In this document: positions 5,539 through 5,632 of the stretch, in pieces | Numbering within the stretch: position 1 is the stretch's first letter | Layout of the letters: the number at the start of each line of letters is the position of its first letter | DNA from: an uncultured Chlamydiae bacterium | GTDB lineage: Bacteria; Chlamydiota; Chlamydiia; Chlamydiales; SM23-39 | Assembly: GCA_903889795.1 (NCBI GenBank) | Contig: CAISYW010000106.1 | Location: 1-5,632 of the forward strand | DNA length: 5,632 nt | Direction: 5' to 3' | Translations under genes and position numbers: made by a program | The notes under the pieces: model-generated | Database searches by the model: none | What the model saw: only the letters and a program-made list of their open reading frames with translations | What the model was told of the DNA's origin: nothing

Positions 5539-5632
5539 ATACACCGTTTTGTGAGAATTTTTTGAATAATATGGGCAATTTTTTCGCTGGCTCGTCCATC
5601 ACCATAGGGTGAACATGAGGGGTGTTCGCTCA
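5535..5632 (-). CDS. wecB: UDP-N-acetylglucosamine 2-epimerase (non-hydrolysing), C-terminal end (partial)
   Basis: The first 31 full codons visible (from 5630) read SEHPSCSPYGDGRASEKIAH and continue for 11 more residues to a TGA at 5537-5535. The N/S-PYGDG-(K/R/Q)-A-S/C-E-(K/R)-I motif near the C-terminus is the signature end of WecB/MnaA-type epimerases, which interconvert UDP-GlcNAc and UDP-ManNAc. This suggests a ManNAc-derived sugar in the polysaccharide. The stop overlaps the next start as ATGA, so the gene belongs to the minus-strand operon. The call rests on a short tail. A hydrolysing relative of the same fold (NeuC-like) is possible. Confidence 0.75.
   Translation of the reverse strand, partial: SEHPSCSPYGDGRASEKIAHIIQKILTKRCI

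Overview
This window is a piece of a bacterial surface-polysaccharide locus, probably O-antigen/LPS or capsule. It holds sugar-nucleotide biosynthesis enzymes, glycosyltransferase-like proteins and a sugar methyltransferase-like protein. The organism cannot be fixed from the sequence. It is a bacterium of moderate GC: about 45% in the rfbG-like gene and about 48% in part of a glycosyltransferase gene, by hand count. Genes are tightly packed with classical start/stop overlaps and AGGAG-type ribosome binding sites. I would not go below 'probably Gram-negative'.

Left half, plus strand (1-3326): the last codons of a glucose-1-phosphate cytidylyltransferase (rfbF), a CDP-glucose 4,6-dehydratase (rfbG), an AT-rich FkbM-type methyltransferase gene, an RmlC-family sugar-nucleotide 3,5-epimerase, a 158-bp nearly full-length palindrome (a candidate miniature inverted-repeat element), and an extended-SDR sugar-nucleotide reductase resembling CDP-abequose synthases. 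Read as a pathway, glucose-1-phosphate and CTP give CDP-glucose, then CDP-4-keto-6-deoxy-glucose, then its C3 and/or C5 epimer, then a 4-hydroxy CDP-6-deoxyhexose. The methyltransferase may decorate the sugar. No 3-dehydrase (DdhC type) is visible here, so a plain 6-deoxy sugar is more likely than a 3,6-dideoxy sugar unless that gene lies outside.

Right half, minus strand (5632 down to 3312): the C-terminal end of a non-hydrolysing UDP-GlcNAc 2-epimerase (wecB-like, makes UDP-ManNAc), a GT-A-like glycosyltransferase of 272 aa, a family 2 glycosyltransferase of 234 aa, and an unrecognised AT-rich gene of 236 aa. These four reading frames are joined by overlaps (ATGA, 7 bp, TAATG), so they are almost certainly one translationally coupled operon.

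The two operons converge and their last genes overlap tail to tail by 15 bp, leaving no room for a terminator. The most striking object is the 158-bp palindrome at 2257-2414. Its left terminal repeat encodes the last six residues and the stop codon of the epimerase, and its right end carries the likely Shine-Dalgarno of the reductase.
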